Assembly: GCA_944322615.1 (NCBI GenBank)
Contig: CALUPH010000004.1
Location: 78,829-142,828, forward strand
DNA: 64,000 nucleotides
Direction of reading: 5' to 3'
From: Candidatus Gastranaerophilales bacterium
Lineage (GTDB): Bacteria > Cyanobacteriota > Vampirovibrionia > Gastranaerophilales > Gastranaerophilaceae
Shown here piece after piece: positions 16,029-25,204 of this stretch. How positions within the stretch are numbered: the first letter of the stretch is position 1; each line of letters opens with the position of its first letter. The translations under genes were made by a program, and so were the position numbers. The notes beneath the pieces were generated by a model. It was not told the origin of the DNA. It searched no databases and worked only from the letters and a program-made list of their open reading frames with translations.

Positions 16029-17382
16029 TTTTCAGACTCTCCATTTTTAATTTATGTGTCGGCTTATCTTTTGTTCTCAATTTTTCACTAAGTCCGATTC
16101 CAACTGCCCACAAAACTTCATTTCCTTTACATAAAAGAACAATTTTGTCGCGATCATGTTCAGGGATATTTTTATTGATAAAATATTTTTTTAACTTCAT
16201 TTTCCCTTGCATTCCAAAGGGTTGAATAATATCTCCGTTCCTTCTTGTTCTTATTGTGAGAGGGAAACCTATATTAGTTAAATCTACATATGCAGAATTA
16301 CTTATTGCCTTTGGAAATTTGGTAACTTTTTCTGTTGTTTCTTCTATTGATATTTTATACTCTTGGGCAAGTTCATAGATTCCTGCTTTATCTATATTTA
16401 TTTCTTCTTCTATCTTTTTATAATGCTCAGAATGAATGAAATATGTATATTTGTGTGAAACAAAAAGCCATTTATCGTTAGCGATGGAAAGTGTTTTTCC
16501 TGTTTTGGATTTTTGATTTTCCACTATAAAATTTATTAATTCCTGAATTTTAGAAAAACTTGGTTCTATTTCATTATTTACTAATAATTTATATACAAAA
16601 TGCTGCTTGATTGCAGAATTTAAAATAAGAAAATTTTGAGTCAGCCATTTATTTCCGATTGTAATCTGATTTTCAATATTCTGCATTAATTCATTTATGA
16701 TTTTATTGTTGCCTGTTGCAATATCTGCAAGCGTAATTAATGAATTTTCTATATTCGGATTAATTAACTTTATTGCAGGCATAATATTGTGTCTGATATT
16801 ATTTCTTGCATATTTTGTATTGGCATTGCTTGAATCGTTATTTGGATATAATTCATTTTTTATACAATATTCTTCAATATCTTTTCTTGAAAAATTTAAT
16901 ATCGGACGAATAACCTTAAATCCGCCTAAGTCACGAAGTTCTCTAATCCCTTCAAGACCATTTAAACCTGTTCCTTTTATAATACGATATAAAATTGTTT
17001 CTGCATTATCGCTTTTTGTATGCGCTGTTAAAATAGCATCAGCTTCAAATTCTTCTGCACATCGTTTGAAAAAATCATAACGCATTTCTCTTGCTACAAG
17101 TTCCGATGCTTTTGTGCCTTCAGCCAATGTATCTGATATAAATGTAATATCATTTTCTTCGCAAAATGCGAGACAGCGTTCCTTTTCAGCTTCTGACTCT
17201 TTACCTCTCCAATTATGGTTTAAATGTGCAGCTACAAGCAAAAAACCATATTCTTTTGATAGTTTATTCATTATGTCTAAAAGACACATAGAGTCCCAAC
17301 CGCCCGAAAAACCAACTATAAAAGTTGTTTCACAGGAAATATCCACGTATTTCTTTAATATGTTCCTGACAGTTTCTTTCAT
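16003..17382 (-). CDS. tilS: tRNA(Ile)-lysidine synthase
   Basis: An ATP pyrophosphatase-type enzyme that converts C34 of the CAU anticodon of tRNA-Ile2 to lysidine, essential for AUA decoding. The PP-loop motif SGGWDS is at residues 26-31, and the N-terminal domain carries the HLNHNWRG block. The C-terminal domain (residues ~370-450) has the RRNGDIIQPFG and KKYFINKNIPEHDRD blocks of full-length TilS. Its 3' end overlaps hpt. The upstream membrane gene ends ~30 nt before it, so the three may share a transcript. Confidence 0.93.
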   Translation of the reverse strand: MKETVRNILKKYVDISCETTFIVGFSGGWDSMCLLDIMNKLSKEYGFLLVAAHLNHNWRGKESEAEKERCLAFCEENDITFISDTLAEGTKASELVAREMRYDFFKRCAEEFEADAILTAHTKSDNAETILYRIIKGTGLNGLEGIRELRDLGGFKVIRPILNFSRKDIEEYCIKNELYPNNDSSNANTKYARNNIRHNIMPAIKLINPNIENSLITLADIATGNNKIINELMQNIENQITIGNKWLTQNFLILNSAIKQHFVYKLLVNNEIEPSFSKIQELINFIVENQKSKTGKTLSIANDKWLFVSHKYTYFIHSEHYKKIEEEINIDKAGIYELAQEYKISIEETTEKVTKFPKAISNSAYVDLTNIGFPLTIRTRRNGDIIQPFGMQGKMKLKKYFINKNIPEHDRDKIVLLCKGNEVLWAVGIGLSEKLRTKDKPTHKLKMESLKNGNIRQEN

Positions 17383-17412
17383 CTCTTATATTATAACAGA
17401 TTTCTTTCTATT

Positions 17413-18899
17413 TTACCTGTCTGTTTTTATTTTATTTTCCTTATTATATTTATCAAGTTCTTTAGCACATTCAGTTAAGTCCCAATAATCATTTTTTATA
17501 TCAATTGCTGTCCCGAACGGAATTGCCATTTTTTTATCGGAAATTACATATAATCTGTTTCTGAAAGTGCCGTTACCAGGATCTTGCGGTTTATCATACG
17601 AAAGCAATAATGTTTTTTGTTTATATTCTTTTGAAAATAATATACTTGTAGCAGGGAATATTCCGTGCCATATGTAACGTCTTAATTCCTTATTGTGAAA
17701 TCCTGAAATTTCTTCGTGCTCTGATGGTATATAAAGTAATTCTTTATAGTTCTGCAATTCGTTTTGCATATATTCTATATTCTTGTTCCAATAATATGTA
17801 TTAACCATTTGCCATCCGGTCTGAAAAATACAACAAATTAAAGCAATACATAGAAAATTTATATATCGGTTTTCATTTATCCTATCTGATACCATATCTT
17901 TTATAAGAAGAATTGCAAATAACAATGGTAAAAACCAGCAAGGAATTGTTCTTAAATGACCTTCCCACATCGGATAAATTGATGTTAAAGGTGTGTTTAG
18001 TAAATATATTAAGGCTATTGTATATATAATAACAACTAAACTTATTAATATTTTTGATATTTGTTCCTTTCTAAAGGCAATCAATATCAAGATGATAATT
18101 GTGATTATTGAAAATAAAGTATTTAATTCAAATAAATGGGGAAAATAATCTACCGCTTCCCCAAGAAAACGGATGATTTCTCCTTTTTCACCATTTGTTT
18201 TTAACATAAAGATTATGTTATATATACTTGCAACTAAAGAACCTACCCCAATTAATGTTTTTACACATTGATTCTTAAAATCTTTTTCCTGCATAACATA
18301 ATGAAAATGTGCAAAGAAAATATAATACCCAGAAATGCAACATATTCATATGTACCAAACATCATTGTTAATAAAAATAATATAAAAATAATATCTGTTT
18401 TTTTATAATCTATCTTTGAACAAAGATAATTCCACAGAATAAAATGAAGTGAGAATCCGATAATAGATTCAACTACAGAAAAAATCATAAACGGGCAAAT
18501 AATTGCTCCATATGTAAAAACGTTCCAAAATAGAACATCAATACGCTTTGTCCTTTTTGTAAGAATAAAATTCAATGATAAAAATATTACAGGAAGTGAA
18601 AATTGTATAAAAGAATATATTCCCATTAATACAAACTTGCTTTTAATATTAAATAGAAAATGGGCTATTATTGCAGGAAATTGCATTAAAAAAGACATCA
18701 TAAATCTGGGATGTTCCATATCTAAAGACAGCTTATAACTGTTAGAAGAAAAACTATTCAATTGATCTATCATATAAAATGCACCGTCACAATACATTCC
18801 GCGCATTGTAATCGTTGCATATATGATATGGACAATTGATATTAATATAAAAACTATAAAAAGAAGTTTAAGCTGTTTATTATTTTCTGATTCTTCCAT
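17413..18899 (-). pseudogene. Polytopic membrane protein (GT-C-like) split into two frames
   Basis: The 5' frame (18899-18261, 212 aa, GGAGG site) has ~6 hydrophobic helices and an acidic motif in the first outer loop (MYCDGAFYMID) like the catalytic Asp loop of GT-C glycosyltransferases. It stops soon after a short A5 run near 18285. The 3' frame (18294-17413, 293 aa) overlaps by 34 nt, has no ribosome-binding site, starts at a weak internal ATG, and continues with more helices and a soluble C-terminal domain. A single -1 shift would merge them into a ~500-residue protein, the usual GT-C size. I therefore read this as one gene, either mutated or mis-sequenced. A true gene pair is less likely. 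Confidence 0.6.
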
Positions 18900-19033
18900 T
18901 TTAATCCTCCGAAAATATTATATACAATTTATAGTTTTGAACGCAAAATTTTTGCTAATAAAGCAATAAACAATTAGGGAATAAATTTTTTTAATACATA
19001 ATTTAAACTCTAAATAAAATGAAAGGGGAATCT

Positions 19034-19402
19034 ATGTTCTATAAAATTTTTGAGATAGAAGATTTGATTGATGATAAAGAATCAAAACGTGAAATCATTG
19101 ATTTAATGGAAAATAATGGTGCTCATTTAAAATTAATTTCACTAAAAAAACATGAAGAGATAGAAGCTCATATGTCACATTGTGATGCTTGTATTTATGT
19201 AAATGATGGAGAAATAGAATTGACTTTTGATCATAATGATAATTGTACTTGTCAAGCCTGCGGATGTGAAATATCAAGCGAAGATAAAAAAGAAAGTAAG
19301 AAATATAAAATAAAAAAAGGTCAAATTTTCTTTTTTGCTAAAAATACCACACACTCTGTAAAAGCCTTAAAAGATTCTGTTTTTCTGTTAATAAAAATTT
19401 AA
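19034..19402 (+). CDS. Small cupin-like protein with a cysteine-rich loop
   Basis: A 122-residue beta-barrel-type protein whose core resembles a cupin: HEEIEAHMSHCDACIYVNDG followed by a late 'GQIFFFAKNTTHSVKAL' half. The His, His and Tyr/Gly-Glu pattern is partly kept. Between the halves is a loop with four cysteines (CTCQACGC), which could hold a metal. The ATG at 19034 is preceded by AAAGGGG at proper distance, so I prefer it to the ATG at 19019. The gene ends in a perfect hairpin. Substrate or ligand unknown. Confidence 0.7.
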   Translation: MFYKIFEIEDLIDDKESKREIIDLMENNGAHLKLISLKKHEEIEAHMSHCDACIYVNDGEIELTFDHNDNCTCQACGCEISSEDKKESKKYKIKKGQIFFFAKNTTHSVKALKDSVFLLIKI

Positions 19403-19428
19403 AAGCTGCAAATGCAGCTTTTAAATTT
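19395..19428 (+). terminator. Intrinsic terminator of the cupin gene
   Basis: A perfect 16-bp inverted repeat (AAATTTAAAAGCTGCA, loop AA, then its complement) that overlaps the cupin stop codon. The lower stem is A/T only and supplies a T-tract on the plus strand. Confidence 0.7.
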
Positions 19429-19480
19429 GAATGAAAAAAATAATTCGTTTATAATAAAAAAGTAGAGAGTTGGAATTATT

Positions 19481-20179
19481 ATGAAACGAATTATTATACT
19501 GGTTGCTTTGTTATTTATATCTCCCTGTTTAAATGTTTATGCAGAAGAAACAACACAAAGTTGTTTTACAAATGATATACAAATACAAAAAAGAATAAGC
19601 GATATAGGTTATCGTATATTAAATGCCAATAAAATTGATGTAAGGATGATTTTTGTATATCAGGATAAAGAAAAATTTGTAAAAGTTGAGCCCGGGCTTA
19701 TGAAGAGGCAAATTATAATATATGATAAAACAATGCAATTTGCTTCTTCGGATGATGAAATAGCAGCTTATTTGGCAAGAGAAATATGTAAAAGTGCAGA
19801 ATCTTATGCCGGTGTATTTAAAGGTTTTGTTTCATCTGCTCAAATTAAAATGGCACCAAAAAAATATGAGTTATTTTTTGATAAAAGAGCAGTAGATTTT
19901 ATGGTTATGTCAGGATATAATCCTCTTGCTTTTATAACTTTTATACATAAATCTCAACCGCAAAAAAGATATGATAAAGTTTCAAGACATAATTTGACTT
20001 CAAAACGATTAGCTTATATTTATGAATATATATATACAAAATATCCATATTTTCTTGTAAATAATAAATATTTGGATAATGAAACTTATCAACATTTTCT
20101 TTTATCTTCTATAGAAAATAGAAAGAAGTTAAATGAAAAAATAAAATCAGGTTCAAAGGAAGCAGCTAATTATGAATAA
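19481..20179 (+). CDS. Secreted M48-like protein with a degraded zinc site (pseudo-peptidase)
   Basis: Signal peptide (residues 1-21, cleavage after VYA), then a fold that tracks the M48 metallopeptidase pattern: DDEIAAYLAREICKS at the place of 'DELAAVLAHEIGHV', a later FFDKRAVDFMVMSGYNPLAF at the place of the third-ligand helix, and a RHNLTSKRLAYIYEY tail like the family's 'HPxTxxRI'. The HEXXH motif is REICK (R100, K104), so both histidines are lost and zinc catalysis is unlikely. It overlaps the next secreted protein by 8 nt, suggesting a pair that works together in the envelope. Confidence 0.65.
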   Translation: MKRIIILVALLFISPCLNVYAEETTQSCFTNDIQIQKRISDIGYRILNANKIDVRMIFVYQDKEKFVKVEPGLMKRQIIIYDKTMQFASSDDEIAAYLAREICKSAESYAGVFKGFVSSAQIKMAPKKYELFFDKRAVDFMVMSGYNPLAFITFIHKSQPQKRYDKVSRHNLTSKRLAYIYEYIYTKYPYFLVNNKYLDNETYQHFLLSSIENRKKLNEKIKSGSKEAANYE

Positions 20180-20762
20180 ATTGCTTTGTAAACTGTTTTT
20201 TGTCTTTTTTGTTTTTCTTCTTATTGCGAGTACGACAGTAAGTGCTATAGAAGATGATGATATTACAAAAGAATTATTAAAACATGCAAATATAACTAAT
20301 CCTCAAACAAATTTAAATTATAATTATGAATCATTTGAAAGAGTTCCTATAAAATTAGAAATAGTAAAACCAATCTCAACAAAGAAAGGATGCATAACAG
20401 AAGGTCAAGTTATAGATTTTATCGTAAAAGAAGATGTAATATATGACTCAAAAGTAATTATAAAAAAAGGTACAAAAGTCACTGCTAAAGTTCAAACAGC
20501 AATGGATAGAGGAATGAATGGAGTTCCTGCTACTCTAATAATTGATGATTTTAATATAGAAGGAATAGATAAAAACAAGTTAAAAGCTACTTATATAAAA
20601 AGAGGTCAAAATAGGACCCTAATTGTTTTGCCAATAAAATGGGCATTAACATTAATCCCATTTGTAGGGTATGTTTCTAACCTTATAATAGGCGGACATG
20701 CAAATATCAAAAAGAAAAATACGATAGTTTTATTTTATTACCCTAATTGGGGTAAACAATAA
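20172..20762 (+). CDS. Secreted hypothetical protein, partner of the M48-like gene
   Basis: 196 residues with a hydrophobic signal segment (residues ~5-25), a beta-rich middle (LKATYIKRG, GTKVTAKVQTA) and a hydrophobic C-terminal stretch around residues 157-178 (LPIKWALTLIPFVGYVSNLI) that could be a membrane anchor. The 'VIKKGTKVTAKV' pattern resembles proteins that carry an SH3-like or Trb-type beta barrel, but I cannot assign a family. Its start overlaps the preceding gene by 8 nt, so the two are translationally coupled. Confidence 0.65.
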   Translation: MNKLLCKLFFVFFVFLLIASTTVSAIEDDDITKELLKHANITNPQTNLNYNYESFERVPIKLEIVKPISTKKGCITEGQVIDFIVKEDVIYDSKVIIKKGTKVTAKVQTAMDRGMNGVPATLIIDDFNIEGIDKNKLKATYIKRGQNRTLIVLPIKWALTLIPFVGYVSNLIIGGHANIKKKNTIVLFYYPNWGKQ

Positions 20763-20828
20763 GATAATTGATATTGACATTAACCCTTGTTAATAAGTAA
20801 ATTAATATGTTATTAAGGGAGTAAAATT

Positions 20829-21680
20829 GTGGACGAAATAATAAAACAAATTATCTTTAAAAATGCAGCAAAAATTGATTTGTTTCTAATAGGTAAAACT
20901 CTTATTGAAATAGTTCTTTTTATAATAATTTTAAGAATAGTAAATAAGACATTACACTTGTTTTTTGATAAACTCTTATCGAAAATTTCTGATACAGAAA
21001 CAAAAAAACATTATCAAACATTAAAACAATTAGGTACATATATAATAGATGCAATTATAATATTATTTTTTGCAACTAATATTTTGGGCAATTTTGGCAT
21101 TGATATGAAACCAATATTGGCAACAGCAGGTATACTTGGTGTTGCTGTAGGTTTTGGAGGAAAGAAATTTGTTGAAGATTTATTTACCGGTCTTTCAATA
21201 ATTTTAACCGGTCAATTACGTGTCGGAGACTATGTTACGGTTAACAATTCAACCGGAACTGTTGAAAAAGTAACACTTACAATGATTGTTATTAGAGCAT
21301 TTAATGGCGATGTTCACTATCTTAGAAATGGACAAATTGATACTATAATTAACCAGACAAAAAACTTTTCATTTCCTATATTTAATATTAGTGTTGCATA
21401 TAAAACAGATGTTACACATGCAATGAAAGTTTTAAGAGAATTGGGACAGGAACTAAGACAAAACCCGACTTATTCCAGATTTGTTCTTTCCGATATTGAA
21501 GTATTAGGTTTAAATGAATTCCAAGATTCCGCTATAATAATTCAATGCAGAATAAAAACAACCCCGCAAGAACAATGGATGGTCAAACGTAAATTTAATC
21601 AAATGGTTAAAGAAAGATTTGAAAAAGAAGGAATAGAAATTCCATTCCCTCAAGTTGTAGTAAATAAAGCAGAAGGATAA
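20829..21680 (+). CDS. MscS-family mechanosensitive ion channel
   Basis: A 283-residue small-conductance channel that opens when membrane tension rises. Three N-terminal helices end in the pore helix (ATAGILGVAVGFGGKKFVEDL), followed by the beta domain (QLRVGDYVTVNNSTGTVEKV) and the alpha/beta C-terminal domain. The start is GTG with GGGAG 7 nt upstream. It sits just before galE (4 nt gap), which need not be functionally related. Confidence 0.92.
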   Translation: MDEIIKQIIFKNAAKIDLFLIGKTLIEIVLFIIILRIVNKTLHLFFDKLLSKISDTETKKHYQTLKQLGTYIIDAIIILFFATNILGNFGIDMKPILATAGILGVAVGFGGKKFVEDLFTGLSIILTGQLRVGDYVTVNNSTGTVEKVTLTMIVIRAFNGDVHYLRNGQIDTIINQTKNFSFPIFNISVAYKTDVTHAMKVLRELGQELRQNPTYSRFVLSDIEVLGLNEFQDSAIIIQCRIKTTPQEQWMVKRKFNQMVKERFEKEGIEIPFPQVVVNKAEG

Positions 21681-21684
21681 ATGT

Positions 21685-22668
21685 ATGATTTTAGTCACAG
21701 GAGGCGCCGGTTACATTGGTAGTCATACAGTCCTGAATTTTCTGAATAAAGGTTATGAAATAGTTGTTATTGATAATCTTGAAAATGGTCATATTGAAAC
21801 AATTAATACATTAAAGCAAATAGGGAATATTCATTTTGTCAAAGGTGATTTGAGGAATTTAGACGATGTTGAAGCTGTTTTTTCAAATTACCAAATTGAT
21901 ACTGTTATTCATTTTGCTGGGTTTATTCAAGTTGAAGAAAGCGTAAGAAATCCTGAGAAATACTATAAAAATAATGTATTAGCCTCAATTAATCTTTTTA
22001 ATACAATGGTACAACATAATGTTCAAAAAATTGTATTCTCATCATCAGCTGCAGTATATGGAGAACCTGTTTATACGCCTATAGACGAGAAACATCCTAA
22101 AAAGCCATTAAATCCTTATGGGGAAAATAAATCTAAAGTGGAAGAAATCCTTAAAGACTATGATGCTAAATATAACTTAAAATCAATCTGTTTAAGATAT
22201 TTTAATGTTGCAGGAGCTGACTCACTTTCAAGAATAGGTGAATGGCATGAACCTGAAACACATCTTATTCCAAATATATTAAAATCAATATTTGAAAAAG
22301 ATAAAACATTTAAAATTTTTGGGACAGACTATGATACATTTGATGGAACCTGTATAAGAGATTATGTTAATGTTGAAGATTTAGCAGAAGCACATTATTT
22401 AGCATATTTGTATCTTAAAGATAATAAGAAATCTGAAATATTTAATCTTGGTACGGAAAATGGCAGCAGCGTAAAGGAAGTCTTTGAAACAGTCGAAGAA
22501 ATAACCGGAAAAAAAATTAATGTAGAAATAAAACCAAGAAGATTAGGAGATGCTGCTATACTTTTGGCAAACTCATCAAAAGCTAAAGAAATTCTAAAAT
22601 GGATACCGAAACATAATCTTGAAGATAGTATCAAAACTGCTTATTTATGGGAGAAAAATAAACATTAA
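21685..22668 (+). CDS. galE: UDP-glucose 4-epimerase
   Basis: An extended SDR enzyme that interconverts UDP-glucose and UDP-galactose. The NAD-binding GGAGYIGSH motif is at the start, the catalytic SSS (SSSAAVYG) and YxxxK (YGENK) follow, and the substrate block YFNVAGAD and RDYVNVEDLA are all present. The 327-aa length is normal. A strong rho-independent terminator follows directly. It probably supplies galactose for surface glycans along with the glycosyltransferases in the window. Confidence 0.92.
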   Translation: MILVTGGAGYIGSHTVLNFLNKGYEIVVIDNLENGHIETINTLKQIGNIHFVKGDLRNLDDVEAVFSNYQIDTVIHFAGFIQVEESVRNPEKYYKNNVLASINLFNTMVQHNVQKIVFSSSAAVYGEPVYTPIDEKHPKKPLNPYGENKSKVEEILKDYDAKYNLKSICLRYFNVAGADSLSRIGEWHEPETHLIPNILKSIFEKDKTFKIFGTDYDTFDGTCIRDYVNVEDLAEAHYLAYLYLKDNKKSEIFNLGTENGSSVKEVFETVEEITGKKINVEIKPRRLGDAAILLANSSKAKEILKWIPKHNLEDSIKTAYLWEKNKH

Positions 22669-22699
22669 AAAAAGAACCACTTAATGTGGTTCTTTTTTT
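22667..22699. terminator. Bidirectional terminator between galE and the acyltransferase-3 gene
   Basis: AAAGAACCAC, a 5-nt loop, then GTGGTTCTTTTTTT. The A and T runs on both sides let it end transcription from galE (plus) and the convergent acyltransferase (minus). Confidence 0.85.
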
Positions 22700-22704
22700 A
22701 TGAT

Positions 22705-23817
22705 TTATACTCCAATAAAACTTCTTGTGTTTTCTATTTTAAGTTTCTTTAATATTGTTTTAATTATAAATAATGTTATAAAACTTGCAAACAGAACAAA
22801 TAAATATCTTAAGCAAACTATTAGTGTCGCAACATAAAATTCTGTTGAGTTATTTACTGGTATTACAGGCTGTTGAGAAAAAATTTGATTAAATGCAAAT
22901 ACAAAATACCAGTGAATAAAGAATAATCCAAAACTGTATTTTGCTGTAACATCAAGCCAGTGATTTAATTTTTCGTGTGATTTTATTAACTCATCATAAT
23001 GCTTCAAATATCCTAATACAATAACTGTTAAGAATATTTTTGAAACAGTTCCGTTAAAAAACATTCCACTATGGTTAAAATAAATATCAGCTATGGAAGT
23101 TATTATCATAAGAAAAATAAAAAAGTATCTTTTATCATAAAAAACGTCAATTCTATCTTTATATTTTGAAAGATACATTCCAAATACATACATAGATGTA
23201 AAATGTATAAATCCGCTTAAGACATATTTTAAATAGGCAATATATTTATGAAGATAATCCATATTTACAACATATGATGGTTCTATATCCATACGCGGTA
23301 AGAAAATTGTTATTAAGAACAATAAAGGTAAAAGTTTGTATAACCAATTTTTCTTTTCTAAGTACAAAAGTAAGTAACTTAGTATAAAGAAAATAACAAT
23401 CATTGGAATAAACCAAGTCGGAACATTGTGAACTCTTCCTGTTGTAAGGAATACTCCTATTTGTGCTAATGGGTTTAAGCCATCAAAAGGATTACCATAA
23501 GCTAAAGGCATACAAAAGCATAGGATTATACCGGGGATTGCTGTTAAAATATAAGGTATAATTACATTTTTCCATTTTTTTTGGAGATAATTTTTATACT
23601 CAAATTTTGAAGAAAGATGTTGGAATAAAAATCCCGAAATAAATATGAAAAGAGCAGTTCCACCTGCCCATACTTCAAAAGAAATACTTTTTAATAAACT
23701 TCCGTTTGTACCTATTTGCATTGTATGACCGGCTAAAATTAAAAGAATTGCTAATCCTCTAAAAACATTGATATAGTTTAACATTTCTCTTTTGGGTTTT
23801 ACTATATTTTCACTCAT
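22705..23817 (-). CDS. Acyltransferase 3 family membrane protein (OafA/WecH type)
   Basis: A ~370-residue protein with about ten helices and the acyltransferase-3 opening (LNYINVFRGLAILLILAGHT, which holds the R-x10-H motif). These enzymes O-acetylate surface polysaccharide, peptidoglycan or lipids. I set the start at the ATG at 23817 because GGAGG is 7 nt upstream; the longer frame to 23835 spans that site. It is convergent with galE. The acceptor is unknown. Confidence 0.85.
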   Translation of the reverse strand: MSENIVKPKREMLNYINVFRGLAILLILAGHTMQIGTNGSLLKSISFEVWAGGTALFIFISGFLFQHLSSKFEYKNYLQKKWKNVIIPYILTAIPGIILCFCMPLAYGNPFDGLNPLAQIGVFLTTGRVHNVPTWFIPMIVIFFILSYLLLYLEKKNWLYKLLPLLFLITIFLPRMDIEPSYVVNMDYLHKYIAYLKYVLSGFIHFTSMYVFGMYLSKYKDRIDVFYDKRYFFIFLMIITSIADIYFNHSGMFFNGTVSKIFLTVIVLGYLKHYDELIKSHEKLNHWLDVTAKYSFGLFFIHWYFVFAFNQIFSQQPVIPVNNSTEFYVATLIVCLRYLFVLFASFITLFIIKTILKKLKIENTRSFIGV

Positions 23818-23928
23818 TATTTTTCCTCCGAACAAGACTATAATAACAACTAAAAAAAAAAATACAAATTAGCAAATTATGCTTTCATAAGTTTTTACAG
23901 AAGTAAAAAAGAGAAAGTATTTATAAAA

Positions 23929-24513
23929 ATGAATAATATTGCAATATCTTTCGGTAAAAGAATTCCCAAAATGCAATTTCAAATACAGAAAAAAGATACT
24001 AAGGAGTATGTTCCGGCTGTTTTTTCTGAAGTTGATTGTAAAGATGAAGATGACTATAATGAAGTAAAAAATCTTGATAGAAAGTGGACATTTAGAAATC
24101 ATATAGCACAAGCTATAGAAGAAAAAGATGTGGTACAAAGATTTTTTAAACAAAAAAGTAATAAATCAATATATGAAATGCATGATGAACAAGGACAACT
24201 TATAGGTATTGCTCAAACACAAACGAGAAATGGTATATGCAACATAGAATATATTGAAACAAAACCTAACAATGAATATAAATATGTAGGACAGGCAATG
24301 GTTACAGCGATAGGATGCGAAACAATTGCCAGAAATGGTTATACTTTAACTGTCCTTACTCCAATTGATGAAGCTATTCCTTTTTATACTAATGCTTGTG
24401 GGTTTAAAGTATTTGGTGATTTTTTCTTAAGAATGAATCAAAGTCAAATTTTGGAATTAATAAAAAGAACAGAACAAAAAACAAATGCTTCTATTATTGA
24501 TTTGAAAGGTTGA
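23929..24513 (+). CDS. GNAT-like protein of a lineage-specific 'ISFGK-IP' family (copy 1)
   Basis: 194 residues. The N-terminus (AISFGKRIPKMQFQIQ) marks a family also seen in the next gene. The C-terminal half has a GNAT-like pattern: a KYVGQAMVTAIGCETIA helix in the place of the acetyl-CoA loop, then TVLTPIDEAIPFYTNACGF, matching the usual 'A..FY...GF'. It ends in a motif shared with its neighbour (KRTEQKTNASII). The ATGA overlap with copy 2 shows co-translation. Substrate unknown; the short basic N-terminal segment could be a targeting or docking element. Confidence 0.6.
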   Translation: MNNIAISFGKRIPKMQFQIQKKDTKEYVPAVFSEVDCKDEDDYNEVKNLDRKWTFRNHIAQAIEEKDVVQRFFKQKSNKSIYEMHDEQGQLIGIAQTQTRNGICNIEYIETKPNNEYKYVGQAMVTAIGCETIARNGYTLTVLTPIDEAIPFYTNACGFKVFGDFFLRMNQSQILELIKRTEQKTNASIIDLKG

Positions 24514-25082
24514 AAATGAATATATCTTTTGGAAAAAAAATACCATTAATGCAATGTCAGATTGTAAATTCAAAAACAAATGAATTTGTTCCTGCTACTA
24601 TCTTTGAATATGATTGTAATGATAAAAAAGATGCTGATGATATAAACGAAATAGACGGATATTGGATGTTTAAAAGTGAAATTTTATTCAATGCCAAAGA
24701 TAAATTTCAATTACCTCAAAAATATAAAAATCTTAGAATATTTTCACTTGAAAATAATAAAGGAAAAACTATAGGTCTGATGCAATGTAAAGAAAGCGAT
24801 AATCAATTTGACATAAGTCTACTGGAAAAAAGATTTCTTGATAAACACAAATATGTTGGTTCAGTATTATTGGCAACTGCTGCAAAAGAAACACTAAAAT
24901 CGAAATCGAATAAATTGACGGTAAGCTTTCCGCTTCCGGAAGCAAGAGATTTTTATATAAATGGATGTGGTTTTAAAACAACATCAACAAAAATTTTGGA
25001 AATGGATCAGGAACAAATAAAAAAATTCATAAAACAAACAGAACAAAAAACAAATTCTCAACTTATTAATATACAAGGTTAA
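24510..25082 (+). CDS. GNAT-like protein of a lineage-specific 'ISFGK-IP' family (copy 2)
   Basis: 190 residues, clearly paralogous to the gene before it: NISFGKKIPLMQCQIV at the start, KYVGSVLLATAAKETL and EARDFYINGCGF in the GNAT-like half, and KQTEQKTNSQLINIQG at the end. The two differ over much of the middle, so the duplication is old. Overlaps copy 1 by 4 nt. I know the family only as a recurrent type in Gastranaerophilales-like genomes and cannot give a function. Confidence 0.6.
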   Translation: MKMNISFGKKIPLMQCQIVNSKTNEFVPATIFEYDCNDKKDADDINEIDGYWMFKSEILFNAKDKFQLPQKYKNLRIFSLENNKGKTIGLMQCKESDNQFDISLLEKRFLDKHKYVGSVLLATAAKETLKSKSNKLTVSFPLPEARDFYINGCGFKTTSTKILEMDQEQIKKFIKQTEQKTNSQLINIQG

Positions 25083-25137
25083 TAACCCTATATCTATATA
25101 TTATTTAAAAGATTATGCATATTGATAATGAAAAAAT

Positions 25138-25180
25138 AAAAAAGCCCCAAGTACCGTTAATTGATATTTGAGACTTTTTT
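25138..25180 (-). terminator. Terminator of the accB-accC operon
   Basis: Read on the minus strand: AAAAAAGTCTCAA, a 17-nt loop, then TTGGGGCTTTTTT. The helix is complete in RNA if two G-U pairs are counted, and ends in a U-run 25 nt after the accC stop. Confidence 0.7.
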
Positions 25181-25204
25181 GTTTATAGAATAAAATTTTA
25201 ATGA

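Noticed and set aside
18261..18294. Programmed -1 ribosomal frameshift in the split membrane protein.
   Set aside because: The overlap has only an A5 run and no X-XXY-YYZ slippery heptamer. A mutation or base-calling error is simpler.
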